A stretch of 64,000 nt of DNA from Shinisaurus crocodilurus (GCA_021292165.1 CM037879.1:19243525-19307524); one strand, 5' to 3'; shown: positions 51,783-63,831, counted from the stretch's first letter. Translations and numbers: made by a program. Notes: generated by a model from the letters alone, not told the origin.

Positions 51783-52024
51783 CAGTGTGGCGTAGTGGTG
51801 AGAGTGTTGGACTGGGACTCGGGAGATCCGGGTTCTGGTCCCCGCTCAGCCATGAAACTCACTGGGTGACTTTGGGCCAGTCACTGACTCTCAGCCTAAC
51901 CTACCTCACAGGGTTGTTGTTAGGATAAAATGGAGAGGAGGAGGATTATGTAAGCCGCCTTGGGTTCCTTGCAGGAAAAAAGGCGGGGTATAAATATAAT
52001 AAATAAATAAATAAATAAATAAAT
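51783..52024 (+). mobile_element. Sauria SINE, full length and well preserved
   Basis: The best copy here: head 'cagtgtggcgtagtggtgag', B-box region 'ccgggttctggtcccc', body 'ctgggtgactttgggccag', tail 'gccgccttgggttccttgc', 'aaggcggggtataaatat' and a long (AAAT)n. The tail explains dependence on an RTE/BovB-type LINE, which is not seen in this window. Confidence 0.95.
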
Positions 52025-52044
52025 CAAAACTCATGCCAGAGTAA

Positions 52045-52455
52045 CAGCACAATCCAAGGAGGCTGCTTTTAACTCTCCAAACTTGGAGGATTATGGGCAT
52101 CCTAGGGGAGGCCTGGAAGTGAAGGTTGCCCTGCAAAAGATTTAGACGGCTAATTTCGGTCATCTAAATGTTTTGCCCTGGAGCATGAGGAGTGGAGGCT
52201 GAGGCACCACCAGGATACCACGTATGCTGCCAGAGCCTGTCTCCTCCCACAAAACTCCCATTTCCAAAGTCGCTCTTGTGACCTTGGAGCCGCAGCAGGC
52301 ACGGTTCTTTCCGCGCCGGCTGCGAGGGTGGAGGGAAGGCGCTCTGAGTTCGGAGTTCCAGCTCCCACCTCAGAGCGACTCTCCAAGGTGGGAGCTGGGA
52401 CTCCGAATTATCCTATGGCTGTCAAGACTCTGTCTAGCGGCCGTAGGATTGCCTC
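52045..52455. mobile_element. Harbinger-like ~400-bp MITE copy
   Basis: From 'gcacaatccaaggaggctgc' to 'gcggccgtaggattgcc', with an internal ~25-bp inverted pair ('agttccagctcccacctc' / 'ggtgggagctgggactccg'). Confidence 0.78.
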
Positions 52456-53009
52456 CTAAACGTGCTTGTCTTTTAAGCTGCCGTAAGACTTTTTTGTTGT
52501 TTTCAAGTGAAGCCAATTTGTGTGCTCCAAAGTATTGATTTATTTATATTGATTTTCAATATTTATATACTGCCTTTAAGGGCCATACCAAGGGCGTTGA
52601 GCCTCTTTCAGCCTGAAGACCAAATTTCATTTCGGAGAAGCTCTCGGGGGCCGCATCCCAGTGGTGCAAAAGCAGCAGGGCCAAAGTATCATAAATAGCA
52701 GCATATTTTAGCTTAAGGCTCTTACTGCCGGTAAGTAAGCCTTAGGAGAGGCATTTCAACCTTTTGAAATTAGGGGGAAATTCACATAAGCCAGGAAACC
52801 ACCAAACGAGAGGCAGTTGGGGGAAAGACGGTGGGGCCAGGGAAGGAGGCGTGGTTATGGCCCTCTGGGGAATCCCAGAGGACCAGATTGGGTCCCCAGG
52901 TGGGCCAAATTTGGTCTCCAGGCCTGAGGAGCTACACTCCTATGGTATACAACCCTCTCAAGGAAGTTTATACACTTAAATCATAAAAAACAGTAAGGGA
53001 GCAATTCTG

Positions 53010-53115
53010 TGGCCCCTACACAGTGTCTGAGGGGCCATAGGATATTTCGGATTCCCATATCCGAGGTCGGAGATAGCACTCTGACCTCGGAGAGGGGAAT
53101 CAGAGCTCTGACCAC
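53010..53115. mobile_element. Harbinger-like MITE fragment
   Basis: 'gcccctacacagtgtctgaggggccatagg' and 'gacctcggagaggggaatca' match the right end of the family at 37100-37180, reversed. Confidence 0.65.
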
Positions 53116-53599
53116 TGGACCGTAGACCAAATATTTCCACTCCCCAAAACAGAAGAAAGACTGGAAACAGAGTTCTATCTTTAATTTGATCTAGTTTGTG
53201 CCTTCTGTGGAATGGCAAATGGAATTACTTTTATGGTTTCTCTGGATGTAAAATATTAGAGGCTTCTTCAGGCATATTAATTTAGCTTAGTAGTAAATTT
53301 CATTAGGGTACCCAGCAGCTGCAGCATCTCCCAGGTCACAGTGGCTGGTCTGCATGGAGTATATGCGTAGATAGTAAGCTTAATGTAATATGCCACATTG
53401 CACTCCATTTTGGGCCTACATCTACACTTGGAAAGTGTATAGTGCATTTGGGAAAGGGTCAGAGTTTTTGTTGGTATCTCTTCCTGCAACATTGTTATGG
53501 AGGTATATTTACAGAAAGCACTTGAGAAGCTGCACCAGCTTGTCAGTTGCATGGATATGATGGGTTGGTGAAGGGTGACAAGAGACTCAAGTATTTTAC

Positions 53600-53850
53600 A
53601 GTAATACCTTGGATTGCAAGCATAATTTGTTCCGGAACCGTGCTTGTAATCCAAAACACTCTTATATCAAAGCGAGTCTCTGGCGGGCTTGAGCGGGGCC
53701 GATTACAGCCCGCTACACCCGCTCGAGGCGATTACATCCCTACTTGTCTTGCAAGACCTTGCTTGTTTATCAAGTCAAAAATTAAAAAAATTTTTTGCTT
53801 GTCTTGCAAAACGCTCTCAGACCAAGTTACTTGCAATCCAAGGTACTACT
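53600..53850. mobile_element. Tigger/mariner-like MITE (copy 2), TA target
   Basis: (TA)CAGTAATACCTTGGATTGC ... GCAATCCAAGGTACTACTG(TA). The interior 'cgtgcttgtaatccaaaacactcttatatc' and 'ttgcaaaacgctctcag' is in the opposite orientation to copy 1. Confidence 0.85.
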
Positions 53851-53859
53851 GTATTTACT

Positions 53860-54060
53860 TATCTGAGGCATTTTTACAGCACTCTAGCCAAAAAAAGCTT
53901 CCAGAGTAGCTTACAAAGATCAGCAGTAAGAAAGTCCCTGCCCATCAGGCTTACAAACTAAAAGACATGATACACAAGGAAAAAGGGGTGGGGAGGGAGG
54001 AGGAAAAATGCAAATGCAGGCACCAGTTTTTGTTCTTATAAGGACCAGCTGGGATGGAAA
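53860..54060 (-). mobile_element. LINE-type 3' tail repeat
   Basis: 'cactctagccaaaaaaagcttccagagtagcttac' and 'agtccctgcccatcaggct...aaaagacatgata' parallel 32497-32700. Confidence 0.6.
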
Positions 54061-54117
54061 GAGTTCAGGTAGACTGATGGAATGGCTGCCACTAGGTGAC
54101 AGTTGGGAGAGGGCCAA

Positions 54118-54302
54118 GTGGAAAGGGCCGTAGCTCAGTGCTTTGCATGAAGAAAGTCCCAGGTTCAATCCCGGCATCTCCATGTAGGGCTAGGAAAACT
54201 CCTGCCTGAAACTCTGGAGAGTCGCTACCAGTCAGTGCCAACAATGCTGGGCTAGATGGACCAATTGTGTGACTCATTATAAGGCAGCTTCCTATGTTCC
54301 AA
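54118..54302 (+). mobile_element. tRNA-Ala-derived SINE, full length
   Basis: 'ggaaagggccgtagctcagtg', 'ctttgcatgaagaaagtccc', B box 'ggttcaatccc', body 'ctggagagtcgctaccagtca', '3' gggctagatggaccaattg' and 'aaggcagcttcctatgttcc'. Confidence 0.85.
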
Positions 54303-54309
54303 TGGTGGC

Positions 54310-55640
54310 TGGTCTTTCAGCAGGAGCAATGAAATATCCCTGCTTCTTTTCTCTCTCTCTGCTCTGCAGCCTGATGGAATGACTGGTATGTGATCCAAAC
54401 CATCTGCCCAGTGTTGATGTGTTAGGTTCATTTATACAAAATGTAAAGGTAACTTGAAAATGTATGTGCTGGATGATGCTACTGACAATTTGGTTATTGG
54501 AAACTAATCAGTCCCATGAAGCTGGCTTTCTCATCACAGCATGCTGGGAGAATTAAGGAACAAGCCATCTGTATTCTATTGTTTCTTGTGCCCAATTTAT
54601 TCACTGGATTCCTGCTCTCAACAGTTCGGCTCTCTGTGATCACTGCGACGACCGAAGAAGATCCAAATGCACATCATAGCAGAAGGAACATCCACGAGAA
54701 ATAGCATATTATCCGAAGGCCATGCCTTTGTTATCAAAGGTGTTTTGACAATGTAGAAAGCAAGTTAATGGACTCTCACAGCAGACCAATGAATGTAAAT
54801 GCCCTAAATTCAGATCTTCATCCGGTGATGAGCAGAAGAATCAAGTTGATTTCATTAGTCCTATGTGTGGTGTGGTTGCAATCCTCTTGTCAGGTGCCAG
54901 TCTTGGTAGGAAGCCAGCACAGCAGGCAGGCTGAACACTCAAAGCTGAAATCATGCACGCTGAATTCTTAAGTACAAAATGCTGAAGGATAGCAGTCTGG
55001 TATCACAGAGAAAGGACCTGGTCTGGTGGTCTCCTCTGTGACAGGTTGCCCAAACTGAGGGAAAGCAGCAGCTCTGAAACCTTTATATAAGCTAGTGGCA
55101 CCGGACTGGGCCTCTGGTGTCATGTGACTTCCTAGGCCAGGAGGATTGTGGGCTGTAATATGACTGGAACTGCCCAGCTGGAACTGTCTGTGGGTTGTGT
55201 TCAGCTTGGTGGGTTACATGCTGTATAGGCCTGGTTTAATGGGAAGTAGTGTTCTCCTGAAGAAGCAAGTAAGTCAAATTCCAGCATGGGAGGTAGCTTT
55301 GTGTAGCAATTAATATGTTTACATATGGACAATGCTCAAATTGCTGGCATGGGGGAAGGGGGTGCCCAGTCCCTTTATCTTGCGTGACTGCCCCCTAAGC
55401 TACTGTTTTAAGAAGGCTATGGGTGGGGTTTGTGGGTTTCCTTTCTCCCCCTAATTCAAGTTCTGTAGATGGGCTGTTTTTTTTAATGCATGTATGCTTA
55501 AGGAAATAAGAAAGCACTGGCCAATCACAGCTTCGCAGTGCATATGCGCAAGCTAAAAAATAAACATGGAAATCATGTGCAGTTGTCACGTGTGGTCATC
55601 TCCATTGGGTGGGGGGAGGTTCATGCAGATTCCAACTTGC
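54310..55640. other. No gene recognised; a TATA-like site at about 55083
   Basis: 'cctttatataagctag' is a TATA-like sequence with no identifiable transcript. 54440-54750 is repeat-free and may be conserved non-coding. Confidence 0.35.
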
Positions 55641-55648
55641 CTGTTGTG

Positions 55649-55780
55649 CAGGGAGCCTCCCCCAATTTGGCACCCTCCAGATGTGCTGGACTACAATTCC
55701 CATCATCCCTGTCAGCATGGCCAATGTGCATGATGGGAGTTGTGGTCCCAAGACATCTGGAAGGTGTCTGGTTGGGGAAG
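55649..55780. mobile_element. Hairpin MITE ('gactacaattcccatcatcc' family)
   Basis: 'gcctcccccaatttggcacc' and 'aggtgtctggttggggaaggc' are inverted ends. 'ctacaattcccatcat' pairs with 'atgatgggagttgtgg'. Confidence 0.78.
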
Positions 55781-55799
55781 GCGGGCATAGGGATTCTGT

Positions 55800-56640
55800 A
55801 ACATAAATGAGGACTTTAGTTTAAAATACTGTGGACTGCCAAGGCCTGTGATACATGGTTGCTCAGCTGCATTTGGTTTGGTGGGTCACAAATTGTGCAG
55901 CTCTGCAATAAACTGTACCATAGATTATCTGAATGATTGGAGCATCCGGTGTGATGAGGAATTTGTCAGAGAGATAAGGTCATCTGAGCTCAGCTCTTGG
56001 GTCATAGAAGCATAATGATATCCTGTTAATGATGGGAGATAGTTACTACAGATCAGTTGCTGATCACACGCATACTATGGAACTAGTAATCCCTCTCCCA
56101 CAATTAACATTGATTTTTGCATCCACCGTGCGGCAGGAGTCAAGAGGAACTAGTCCTTCCTATGGATTCAGTAGCCAACATCTCTTGAGCAAGCTATATT
56201 TTCCCAGCTTATGCTGTGCATAATGGCTGCAGAATATATTGCTCATTGAACCCGTTCCGGGGAGCTACTTCCACTTGATTTGTACCACATGGGCAACATG
56301 AAGAGTCAACTATCATGAGGGTGGGGGAGGGGGAGGATGCCTCAATCCAGATCCAGATGGTCCTTCAAACCATGGTCTGGAAGATTGGAAATGACCTCAG
56401 GCTCACATACTCTACCTTCCCCTTGTGTTCCAGTGCCTTCCCTCACTTCCAGGTTTAAGTAAACAATAGTTTGCCAGGATATCCAAATCAAGCAAATCAT
56501 GGTTTCCGAAAATTATAATTTGCCTCCAAACCATGTTTCTGCCTTCTGTTGGAACTTTGGTTTCCATTTCTAGTTGAGAGGCAACTATGGTTTGTATGTG
56601 GCTGGGAGGGACTCAGGGTGCATGAGCCACAGGCTTGTTT
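55800..56640. other. No gene recognised; decayed palindromic repeat at 56455-56600
   Basis: 'caatagtttgcc', 'aaatcatggtttcc' and 'aaaccatgtttc' words resemble the decayed edges of palindromic MITEs. Confidence 0.35.
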
Positions 56641-56657
56641 TTGATCTTTTTGGAGGG

Positions 56658-56905
56658 TTTATTTATTTATTTATTTATTAGATTTATATCCTGCCTTTTT
56701 TCCTGCAAGGAACCCAAGGTGGCTTACATAATCTCCCTCCTTCTCTCCATTATCCTTACAACAACCTTGTGAGGTAGGTTAGGCTGAGAGTTATTGACTG
56801 GCCCAAATTCACCTAGTGAGCTTCATGGCTGAGTGGGGACTAGAACACGGATCTCCTGAGTCCCAGTCCAACACTTTAACCACTATGTCACACTGGCTCT
56901 CACTG
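56658..56905 (-). mobile_element. Sauria SINE, near full length
   Basis: (TTTA)n, 'atcctgccttttttcctgcaagg', 'cctcacaag'-type core, 'cccaaattcacctagtgagc' and a head ending 'cactatgtcacactggctc'. Confidence 0.92.
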
Positions 56906-56909
56906 AGTT

Positions 56910-58560
56910 GTCTGAATGCAATGTTGTGTCTACCAGTGGATATGTTTATCAGTTAGATCTACCAACTGAACTGATTGTATGAATAAACCTTTAGCATCGT
57001 GGAAAAGCTTTCTCTCTTTCCTCTCCTGTCCCTTCTTTCTTCAAGCTATCACTGCAATTCAAAAGTCGGGCCTCTTGACTTGACCCCCTTCCCTTGGACA
57101 GAACCTCATGCAAATTAACCTGCTGGCTGACTTTTACTTGGAGGTCCAGTGTAACCCCTGATATTAATCAGCCTGGTGCAGTGGGGATCTTGGACATGTT
57201 CCCTCCGGATTAGAGTGGTAATAGTCACAAGTTCAGTGGATGGCATAATTAAACTTTTTTAAAAGCAACTGTTGAATGTCATTCTCCAATTGGGGATCCT
57301 GTTACCTATGAATTCTGACATGGAGTCAGGTTTTGAGAAGTGTAAGCTGCTGTATCCTGAAATGTGAATAATTGGGCTCATGATTAAGCATGACAGATGG
57401 GAAGTCTTCCATATCAGAATTATGACAGAAAATATTAATGTGGTACTCAAATTGGCTAGCGAATGCTTTTTGAAAGCCAAGAACGGCGAGGGTCTAGGTT
57501 TCCAAGTTTGGCTTGCAAACAACATTGAACCATAAAAGCATACAACGAGACCTACCAGCTCAAAATTGGAGATTGTACATAGTGCTGGAGATTTTATTGT
57601 AATAGAAAAATCTGCTGAATCTCATAAATTTGGGGCAATAAATTCAAATGCATACTTTTGGGGGGGGGATCAGGGTTGGGAGGAATGTAGGATTGTAGAG
57701 AATAGGAAACAGATGTGAAAGATTTGGGTGCACTGGAAGAGTTGGAAGGATTCAAGAACTGATGGCTGGATTAGGACACAGAGAGTCTCACCGTCAGTGT
57801 CTAGAATCAAGGTTTCCTTGTATGGCTGTGCGCTGCATACCATGGTCTTGGCTGCTCTGTGTTAGCAGAAGGTGGCAGGTTTTTTTTTCTTCTAACGTGG
57901 GCAGACACTGGGCAAGCTGCCATCTTTCCTTGCAGATTGGAGGAAAAGGCATGGAGGTGGAGAGAGCAGAACTCAGAAATGAGGAAGAAATAGCAAGAGG
58001 GTTGTTTTTTGTGTAGAGCTGCTGGGCAGAATCAGCTCCTGTTCCAAGCAAACTGCAGGGACTCCATCCCTCTTCCTCAACCAATGGGCCAAACAAGATG
58101 AGAAGCCATTCATGCAATTAGCAATGGGTGTGTGTGTGTGTGTGTGTGTGTTGGTGGTGGTGTTATGGGACTTTAACCCTTTCACCTCCTGTGGTCCAGT
58201 TCGCCATCACATGAATGGGAGATTTCCCTTCGCCACCAGTGCAAATAGCAGGTGGGGGCCCTCAGTCAGGATCTGGGCCCCAGCCCTCCTGCCATGATCA
58301 GATGCCCCCTCCCTTACATTCACTGCTCACTTTAAAAAGTCACTGATGCAATTGCTAATTTCATGAATGTTCTTTTAACAAGGTTGGCCTTAAGTTTCTT
58401 AACGGAAGTGAGTTCTTCCTTTCCACTCTGACAGGCAGGTGTCCAAGAGATATGCAAATGGCAGTGCAAGGAAGAAGAAGCAAGTTCATCAAGATCCTGT
58501 TTACAGATTATCTCGGTGTGCTTTCATGTCCTAGCTGTACCCTCTGGAGTACCACATCAG
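56910..58560. other. Low-repeat stretch; no gene recognised
   Basis: Contains (GT)n at 58127-58151 and a G-run at 57661. 58315-58500 is repeat-free with AT-rich transcription-factor-like words. Confidence 0.4.
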
Positions 58561-58569
58561 GATGATATT

Positions 58570-58800
58570 GATTTACTTTACACGGTTGTTGTAAGGATTA
58601 GAGCAGGAGCAGGCAACTTGTAGGATGTTTGGCCTACAACACCCATCAGCCCTAGCCAGATTAGCCAATGGTGAAGGATGATGGGAGTTGTAGGCCAAAA
58701 CATCTGGAGGCCACAAGTTGCCCACCCCTGGGTTAGAGCAAAATAATGTATGTGAAGCACTTTATAAATGCTAATTATTTCAGTGATTATTAGCATAATG
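58570..58800 (+). mobile_element. MIR-like SINE, split by a hairpin MITE
   Basis: 'acacggttgttgtaaggattagag' continues at 58731 with 'ggttagagcaaaataatgtatgtgaagcactttataaatgc', the 3' consensus order of MIR. Confidence 0.7.
58604..58730. mobile_element. hAT hairpin MITE, 8-bp TSD (7/8)
   Basis: CAGGAGCAGGCAACTTG and 'caagttgcccacccctg' form the ends. Flanks are gattagag (58596-58603) and ggttagag (58731-58738). A half copy is at 336-378. Confidence 0.88.
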
Positions 58801-58864
58801 GTTATAGTAAATTCCTGCTATAGTGATTATTAGCTTTAAAATAGCACATCACGTTGCATTATAT

Positions 58865-59211
58865 CAGTGCTTCTCAATTATTTTCTGTCATGCCCCCCCT
58901 AGGAAGAAGAAAACATTTCGCGCCCCCCGCGCGACTGTAAATAGTATCATTTGTCTATAAAATTGTTATAAGTACACCTCTGCATAACACTGTATCCTTA
59001 TTAACGTATAAGAGAATAAAAAAAGAAAGAAATGTGGATCAATTTACAACAAAGAATAGCTTTATTAACTGTAGCAGAAAAGATTTAAAGGAGCACAGGA
59101 TTTAAAGGAACACAATATTAAAAAAAACTTTTAACTGTGGTCAAACGAGCCCCCCTTTACGGAGCCTCGCGCCCCCCCTGGGGGGCCCGCCCCACTATTT
59201 GAGAAGCACTG
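58865..59211. mobile_element. 347-bp hAT element, perfect TSD CATTATAT
   Basis: CAGTGCTTCTCAATTA ... 'actatttgagaagcactg'. CATTATAT lies at 58857-58864 and 59212-59219. The subterminal C-runs 'catgccccccctagg' and 'cgcgccccccctggg' are inverted-like. Interior is AT-rich and non-coding. Confidence 0.93.
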
Positions 59212-59219
59212 CATTATAT

Positions 59220-60010
59220 AGTGATTGACATGAGAGGATCCCATTGCATGGACATAAAGATATAGATATAAATATCACCCCATTTTCCATATTATTCTGT
59301 TACAATGGATTGTTGTGAACTGAGTGACTGAACTAAAGGGATCTTTCCAGTCTCCTCCAAGTTCCTGCATTTTGTTTAAACCCAAGATCTCCCTGTCTGC
59401 AGATATCCATCCATGACTCCTTAGCAGACAGGCCTTGCCTCCTATAGCTCTGCTTTCCAAGTGGAGGATCATTGATAAAGAGTTTAAAATGGGAAGATTT
59501 GTCCTGCTTCTTACAGGGGTGGTCTTCAGATAACCTCACCAATTGGATAACGGCTAATGCTGACTCTCCTATTTTTAGAAGAGAACAAACACTAGTTAAA
59601 TTCTGTGGTTATCAACTTGCATCTAGTGAAGTCGATGGCAAAATCCCCCAGTGGATACTCTTTTTCACTGTGCAGTTCATGAGGATGTCCATCGGTGGGA
59701 AAATAATACAGTCTTTCGCGAAACAGGTTGAAATGGTGTTATTTTGTTTACTTCCCAATCCAGCCAAAAGTAAGCAGTTTTAAGGCTGGGTACACCTGGC
59801 AGAATTCTAGGTACTTGAGGGGCGTACATAAAGCATGTCGCTGCCTGTGGGTACAGATGTTCTCCCCCCCCCTTCCATTTCCCACTGCAAGTTTTGTGAG
59901 TTTTCGAAGGGCTACAAAAACTTGTAATAAATAGCCAAATAAATTACTATTCCACACAATATATAATCAAGTTACGGAATTCACCGCTATTGGAAGTACT
60001 GACAGCCACT
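59220..60010. other. No gene recognised
   Basis: Single-copy-looking. The plus-strand frame 59472-59783 (103 codons) has no recognised domain. Confidence 0.35.
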
Positions 60011-60019
60011 AGCTCGAGG

Positions 60020-60235
60020 CTGCAATCCTATGCCCACTTGGGACTAAGCCCCATTGAACTCCATGGGACTTCTGAACTCCATGGAGCTTACATCTGAGTA
60101 GATGTGTACAGGATTGCGCTGCAAATGGCTTTTTTAAAAGAATTACAGTCCCATTTTATATACATCTATTCAGAACTAACCCCCGCTGAGTTCAGTGGGA
60201 CATACTCCCAGGTAAGTGTGTATATGATTGTGCCC
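60020..60235. mobile_element. Harbinger-like MITE ('gctgcaatcctatgcccac')
   Basis: 'ggctgcaatcctatgcccac', 'ccccattgaactccatggga', 'acatctgagtagatgtgtacaggattgcgct' and a partial second unit to 60235. A common amniote-type short repeat. Confidence 0.6.
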
Positions 60236-60299
60236 GTAGTAGTCAATGTCACGGAGGGTAGTTCTTCTGCCAGTGGCCACGATGGGTGAGTGCCAAAGG

Positions 60300-60511
60300 C
60301 AGGGAGGCTGGCGGTGACGCCTATGTCAGTGGGGCTCCTTATCCATTGCAGCTTTTATTCTGAGCTCTATAGGAGCTGTCCATGGTGCTCCATGGTGGTG
60401 AAGCTATTTTGGGGATGGAGTACGGCACCATGGGTAGCTCCTATGAAGCTCAGGTTAAAAGCTGCGATGGATGAGGAGCCCCGCTGACATAAGAGTCCCC
60501 GGCTTCTCCTG
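60300..60511. mobile_element. CAGGGAGGCTGGCGG hairpin MITE
   Basis: The arms 'tcagtggggctccttatcca' and 'tggatgaggagccccgctga', and 'gagctgtccatggtgct' with 'ggcaccatgggtagctc', are inverted. Family of 21492 and 32180. No target duplication resolved. Confidence 0.75.
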
Positions 60512-60608
60512 GCAGTATGCCTCTGAATACCAAAAGCTGGGGGCAAAATGCAAGGGCGGGCTGCTGCCTTTGTATTCCACTTGTAAGGGCCAAGACAAGG
60601 CTTTTGCT

Positions 60609-61145
60609 CAGGACCGGTGCAGGGCAGTTTGGCGCCCTAGGCAAAATGATATTTAGCGCCCCCCCTCGTGCCGTGGGGGGGGCCTCCGGAGCAAAGCAGC
60701 CCTGCTCTGCAAACCCCCCCCCCACGCCGCCACCACCAAACTACCTTCCCCCCGCCCTGGCTGCCGCCTCCTCCTCCTCCGAGGAAGTGACGCGACGACG
60801 GGACCCCCGCGCTCTGTTTTTTGCTGGGGAAACCAGGGCAACAGGGCTGTTTAAGCCCTGTTGCCCTGGTTCCTCCCGCCAAAACAACGCGAGCGGGGCT
60901 CCGGAAGCGACGCGATGTGGAGAAGGTAGGTGGCGGGGGGGGCGGCAGGGGGGAGGGGCGGCGGCGGTGGGCGTGGGGAGGCGCGGCGGCAGGTGGGCGG
61001 GCGGGGAGGCGCGGCGGCGGGGGGGAGGTGGAGGCATGGCGGGGGCAGCGCGGCGGCAGCGAAGAGGAGCGCAGCGTTTCTGCGCCCTCTTCAGCCGCGC
61101 GCCCTAGGCAACCGCCTAGTTTGCCTAGCGGTAGCACCAGCCCTG
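60609..61145 (+). mobile_element. GC-rich non-autonomous hAT element (copy 2), TSD CTTTTGCT
   Basis: 537 bp, CAGGACCGGTGCAGGGC ... TAGCACCAGCCCTG, with perfect duplications at 60601-60608 and 61146-61153. It has the same 35-bp hairpin (60834-60868) as copy 1. Frames of up to 196 codons on both strands are compositional artefacts. Confidence 0.95.
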
Positions 61146-61153
61146 CTTTTGCT

Positions 61154-62200
61154 ATGCTGTTGCACAGCCTCTTCATGGATTTTTACAGGGGTCCAGGGAA
61201 TGTCCTCTTCCAGTTGTAACCCTCCCAGGTTTTCCCACCTCTTCTTCCACCTTTTTTTCTTAAAACGGAAATTCAGCTGAGGAGTGTAAGATGGGATCTC
61301 TGCACAAATCTCTTTTGATTGGTAGCACAGTAGGAGTCATCCCTCCGGAAGCACCTTGGGCAGCATCCAATGCTGCACTACCTCGAACGTAAATTATGAG
61401 CGTAAACTACCTCTAGAGCAATGCCGACAACGCTTGCCCGCATGAGACGTTTCCTGGGGAAACCCGTTTGCACCAGTAAGTGCTATTGGCATTACACTAG
61501 GGATAGTTTATGATAGCACAATGTCATTGATGTTAGCAGTAGTACAACAGTTAGATGCTACATCTTCAGTCTTGCATAGCTTTTCCTTGAGGGTTTTTGC
61601 CCTCCCTACAAAAATGCAGCCATGCAGACGATCAGGAGAGGGGGAGGGGCTTTTTAAAAACTTAATCCTTGCACCTCCAGTGCTTTTCCCCACTGAAAAT
61701 CACCCTTCACCTGCTCCCCCCCCTTACCCCTGTAGGTAAAGATGTGCCTATCTATATTTATGGGAATATGAACATAAATACAGTTTATGAAAAGTTATTG
61801 CATTCAAATGTGCAAATTCATGGATCTATTCTTTCTGTTTACAATAACATTTGAGGTTGGCCAACTAAAACAGAAAATATGGCTCTTCACAGATAGAACT
61901 TAAAAAAAAAATAATAATCCCCAACGCATTTGTCCTGTTTCTGCCAGTTGATCTCTGACTAGGTCACCAAATGGGAAACACTCTTGTCTAAGGGCTGTGC
62001 TGGAACATATCTGAATAACGCATTTCCCATCTGGCTACCATGTCACCATTTTCATCATCACGATCACCTACCACTTTTATTTGTGAAACAACTAACATTA
62101 CTCAGAACTGTACGATTTAAAAGAAAACAACTGGAATCCCTTTTCACAGGCCTTGCAAATCCTGGTGTGTCTCCCCCACCAGCTTTCTTCTAACTCAAGG
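61154..62200. other. No gene recognised
   Basis: Low-repeat sequence with motif-free short frames. Confidence 0.35.
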
Positions 62201-62203
62201 CAC

Positions 62204-62265
62204 AATCCTATGCAAGTTTAGACAGAAAAAAGGCCTACAACTCCCAGCATGCCGCAGCCAGTATA
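62204..62265. mobile_element. Harbinger-like hairpin, left half only
   Basis: 'ggcacaatcctatgcaagtttagacag' to 'ctacaactcccagcatg' matches the left arm of 34050-34183. Confidence 0.7.
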
Positions 62266-62269
62266 GCAA

Positions 62270-63120
62270 TCTACCTTCTGTCCAACCATTGCTTTAAAGT
62301 GAGAACAAGGCTTTTTTTTTTTTTTTTTTAATTGTCACTGGAAGAAACGGAACAAAGAGCAGACAGTTATAATCAACAGTGAATTGATCCAAATGTGACC
62401 TCTGACATCTTGTTGAAGTGGTGGGATATTTGCAAGAGGTGAGTTAGGATAAGCAAAGGCAACGTGGAGGGATTTCCATGGTAGCAGGGCTCAGCCGCAT
62501 GTGGAGAAAGCACAGATTCCTCTACCCCCACCTCATCTGTCTTAACTAATGCGGATTTTCTTCACAGAAACCGATCTGGTGTACGGAAGCTCTTGCCTTC
62601 CGTCTTTTTTTCTTTTTCTTTTTTGCTTTTGCTGAGGAAAAGTCTTTTGTTCATCCTGAGGGAATGTAAATAATTTTGTCTTGGCAAACCCGCGTGCAGA
62701 TTCTTCATTTCCATGGCTCACTTCATCCATTTGCCGGGCCAGTGAGCCTCTTCTGTTGAGCCACCCATCTTGTGGGTGACTCTTTCACCTCAGAAATGTT
62801 AATGCATCACATTAGCTCTGAGGATGAGCAGCCCACACACACACACACACACACACACACTACACACACGCACGCACAGAGACGCGCACACACACACTGG
62901 TGGTGACCTGATTGTATTGAACCACCATCAGCATTTACTGCTTTTCGCTACCTCAGCCAGATGTCCGTAAATGGAGCTGTACTAGTAGTTGTCCAGATCC
63001 AAAAATCTGAGTTCTTTCGCCATGTTGTGGCTCATGCTAACAGTCCGAATGTGCGCTCTCACCTTTAGGAGATGCTGCTGGTAGATGACCAGTTTAGGCA
63101 CTCATTATTTGTTGGGAAGG
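62270..63120. other. No gene recognised; (CA)n at 62834-62895
   Basis: T-run at 62310-62330 and a compound CA repeat. The remainder is single-copy-looking. Confidence 0.4.
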
Positions 63121-63142
63121 CAACCTTGACAAGCTAGCCCCG

Positions 63143-63478
63143 TGGTGCCCATGGACACCTCTCTCTTGGCAGCCATCAGGCTCCCTGCCTCTCCAAATTT
63201 TTATACTACGGTATTTCTCTAAGATTATTTTTTTTTTAAATCAACAAAAAACATTAAACTGCGAGGCTGCAAAGCAAAGGGCAGTCCTCCCGCACCGTTT
63301 TTATTTGGGTTATTTGTGTTTTGGAGCTCAAGCCACAACTCCGCCTTGTACTTAGGCTCTTGGGCAAGTTATGTTTCAAATAGTCTCACCACTTTGTCTC
63401 CTGGAAAATGAATGTTTTGTGACTGGCCATGTCCACCATGGCAGGCATTTTACAAACCACGTTGCTTCAGTTCTCACA
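63143..63478. repeat. hAT-like repeat related to 24680-25026
   Basis: 'ggtgcccatggacacctctc', 'ttgtgttttggagctcaagcc', 'ccttgtacttaggctcttggg' and 'catggcaggcattttac'. Ends are degenerate. Confidence 0.5.
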
Positions 63479-63831
63479 CGAGAAACGTGTAATCTAAATC
63501 AGCCCACAAAGAAACCTTACAGGGCTTGTTCAGTTCAGTGGAGGTGGCAGTTATCAAGTTAAATTTATCTGTTGTTGTTGTTCTTGTTGCTGTCATCAAT
63601 GTACAGAGGTTTTAAAAAAGAAGACAATCTCTCCCCACTGTCTTACGAGCTAACAGATCTAATAGGCACTACACGAAGTGGAAAGGAGATGGGGAGGTTA
63701 AAGGAAAGGAAATATATTCAATATACTCTTAAATTACATAATTGATCTTATAGTGACCTACTGAGGAGAGCGTTCTCATAGAAGACGAGCCAAAATGGCT
63801 GTTGGTCACAGAGGTGGAGTGTGCTTTACTG

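Noticed and set aside
57794..58117. 107-codon minus-strand frame
   Set aside because: It overlaps a plus-strand frame of similar length and has no motif.
60517..61176. Open frames of up to 196 (plus) and 179 (minus) codons
   Set aside because: Both lie in the GC-rich hAT at 60609-61145, overlap each other on opposite strands and are made of low-complexity G/R/A/P runs. The sister copy shows different frames, so they are not conserved coding.
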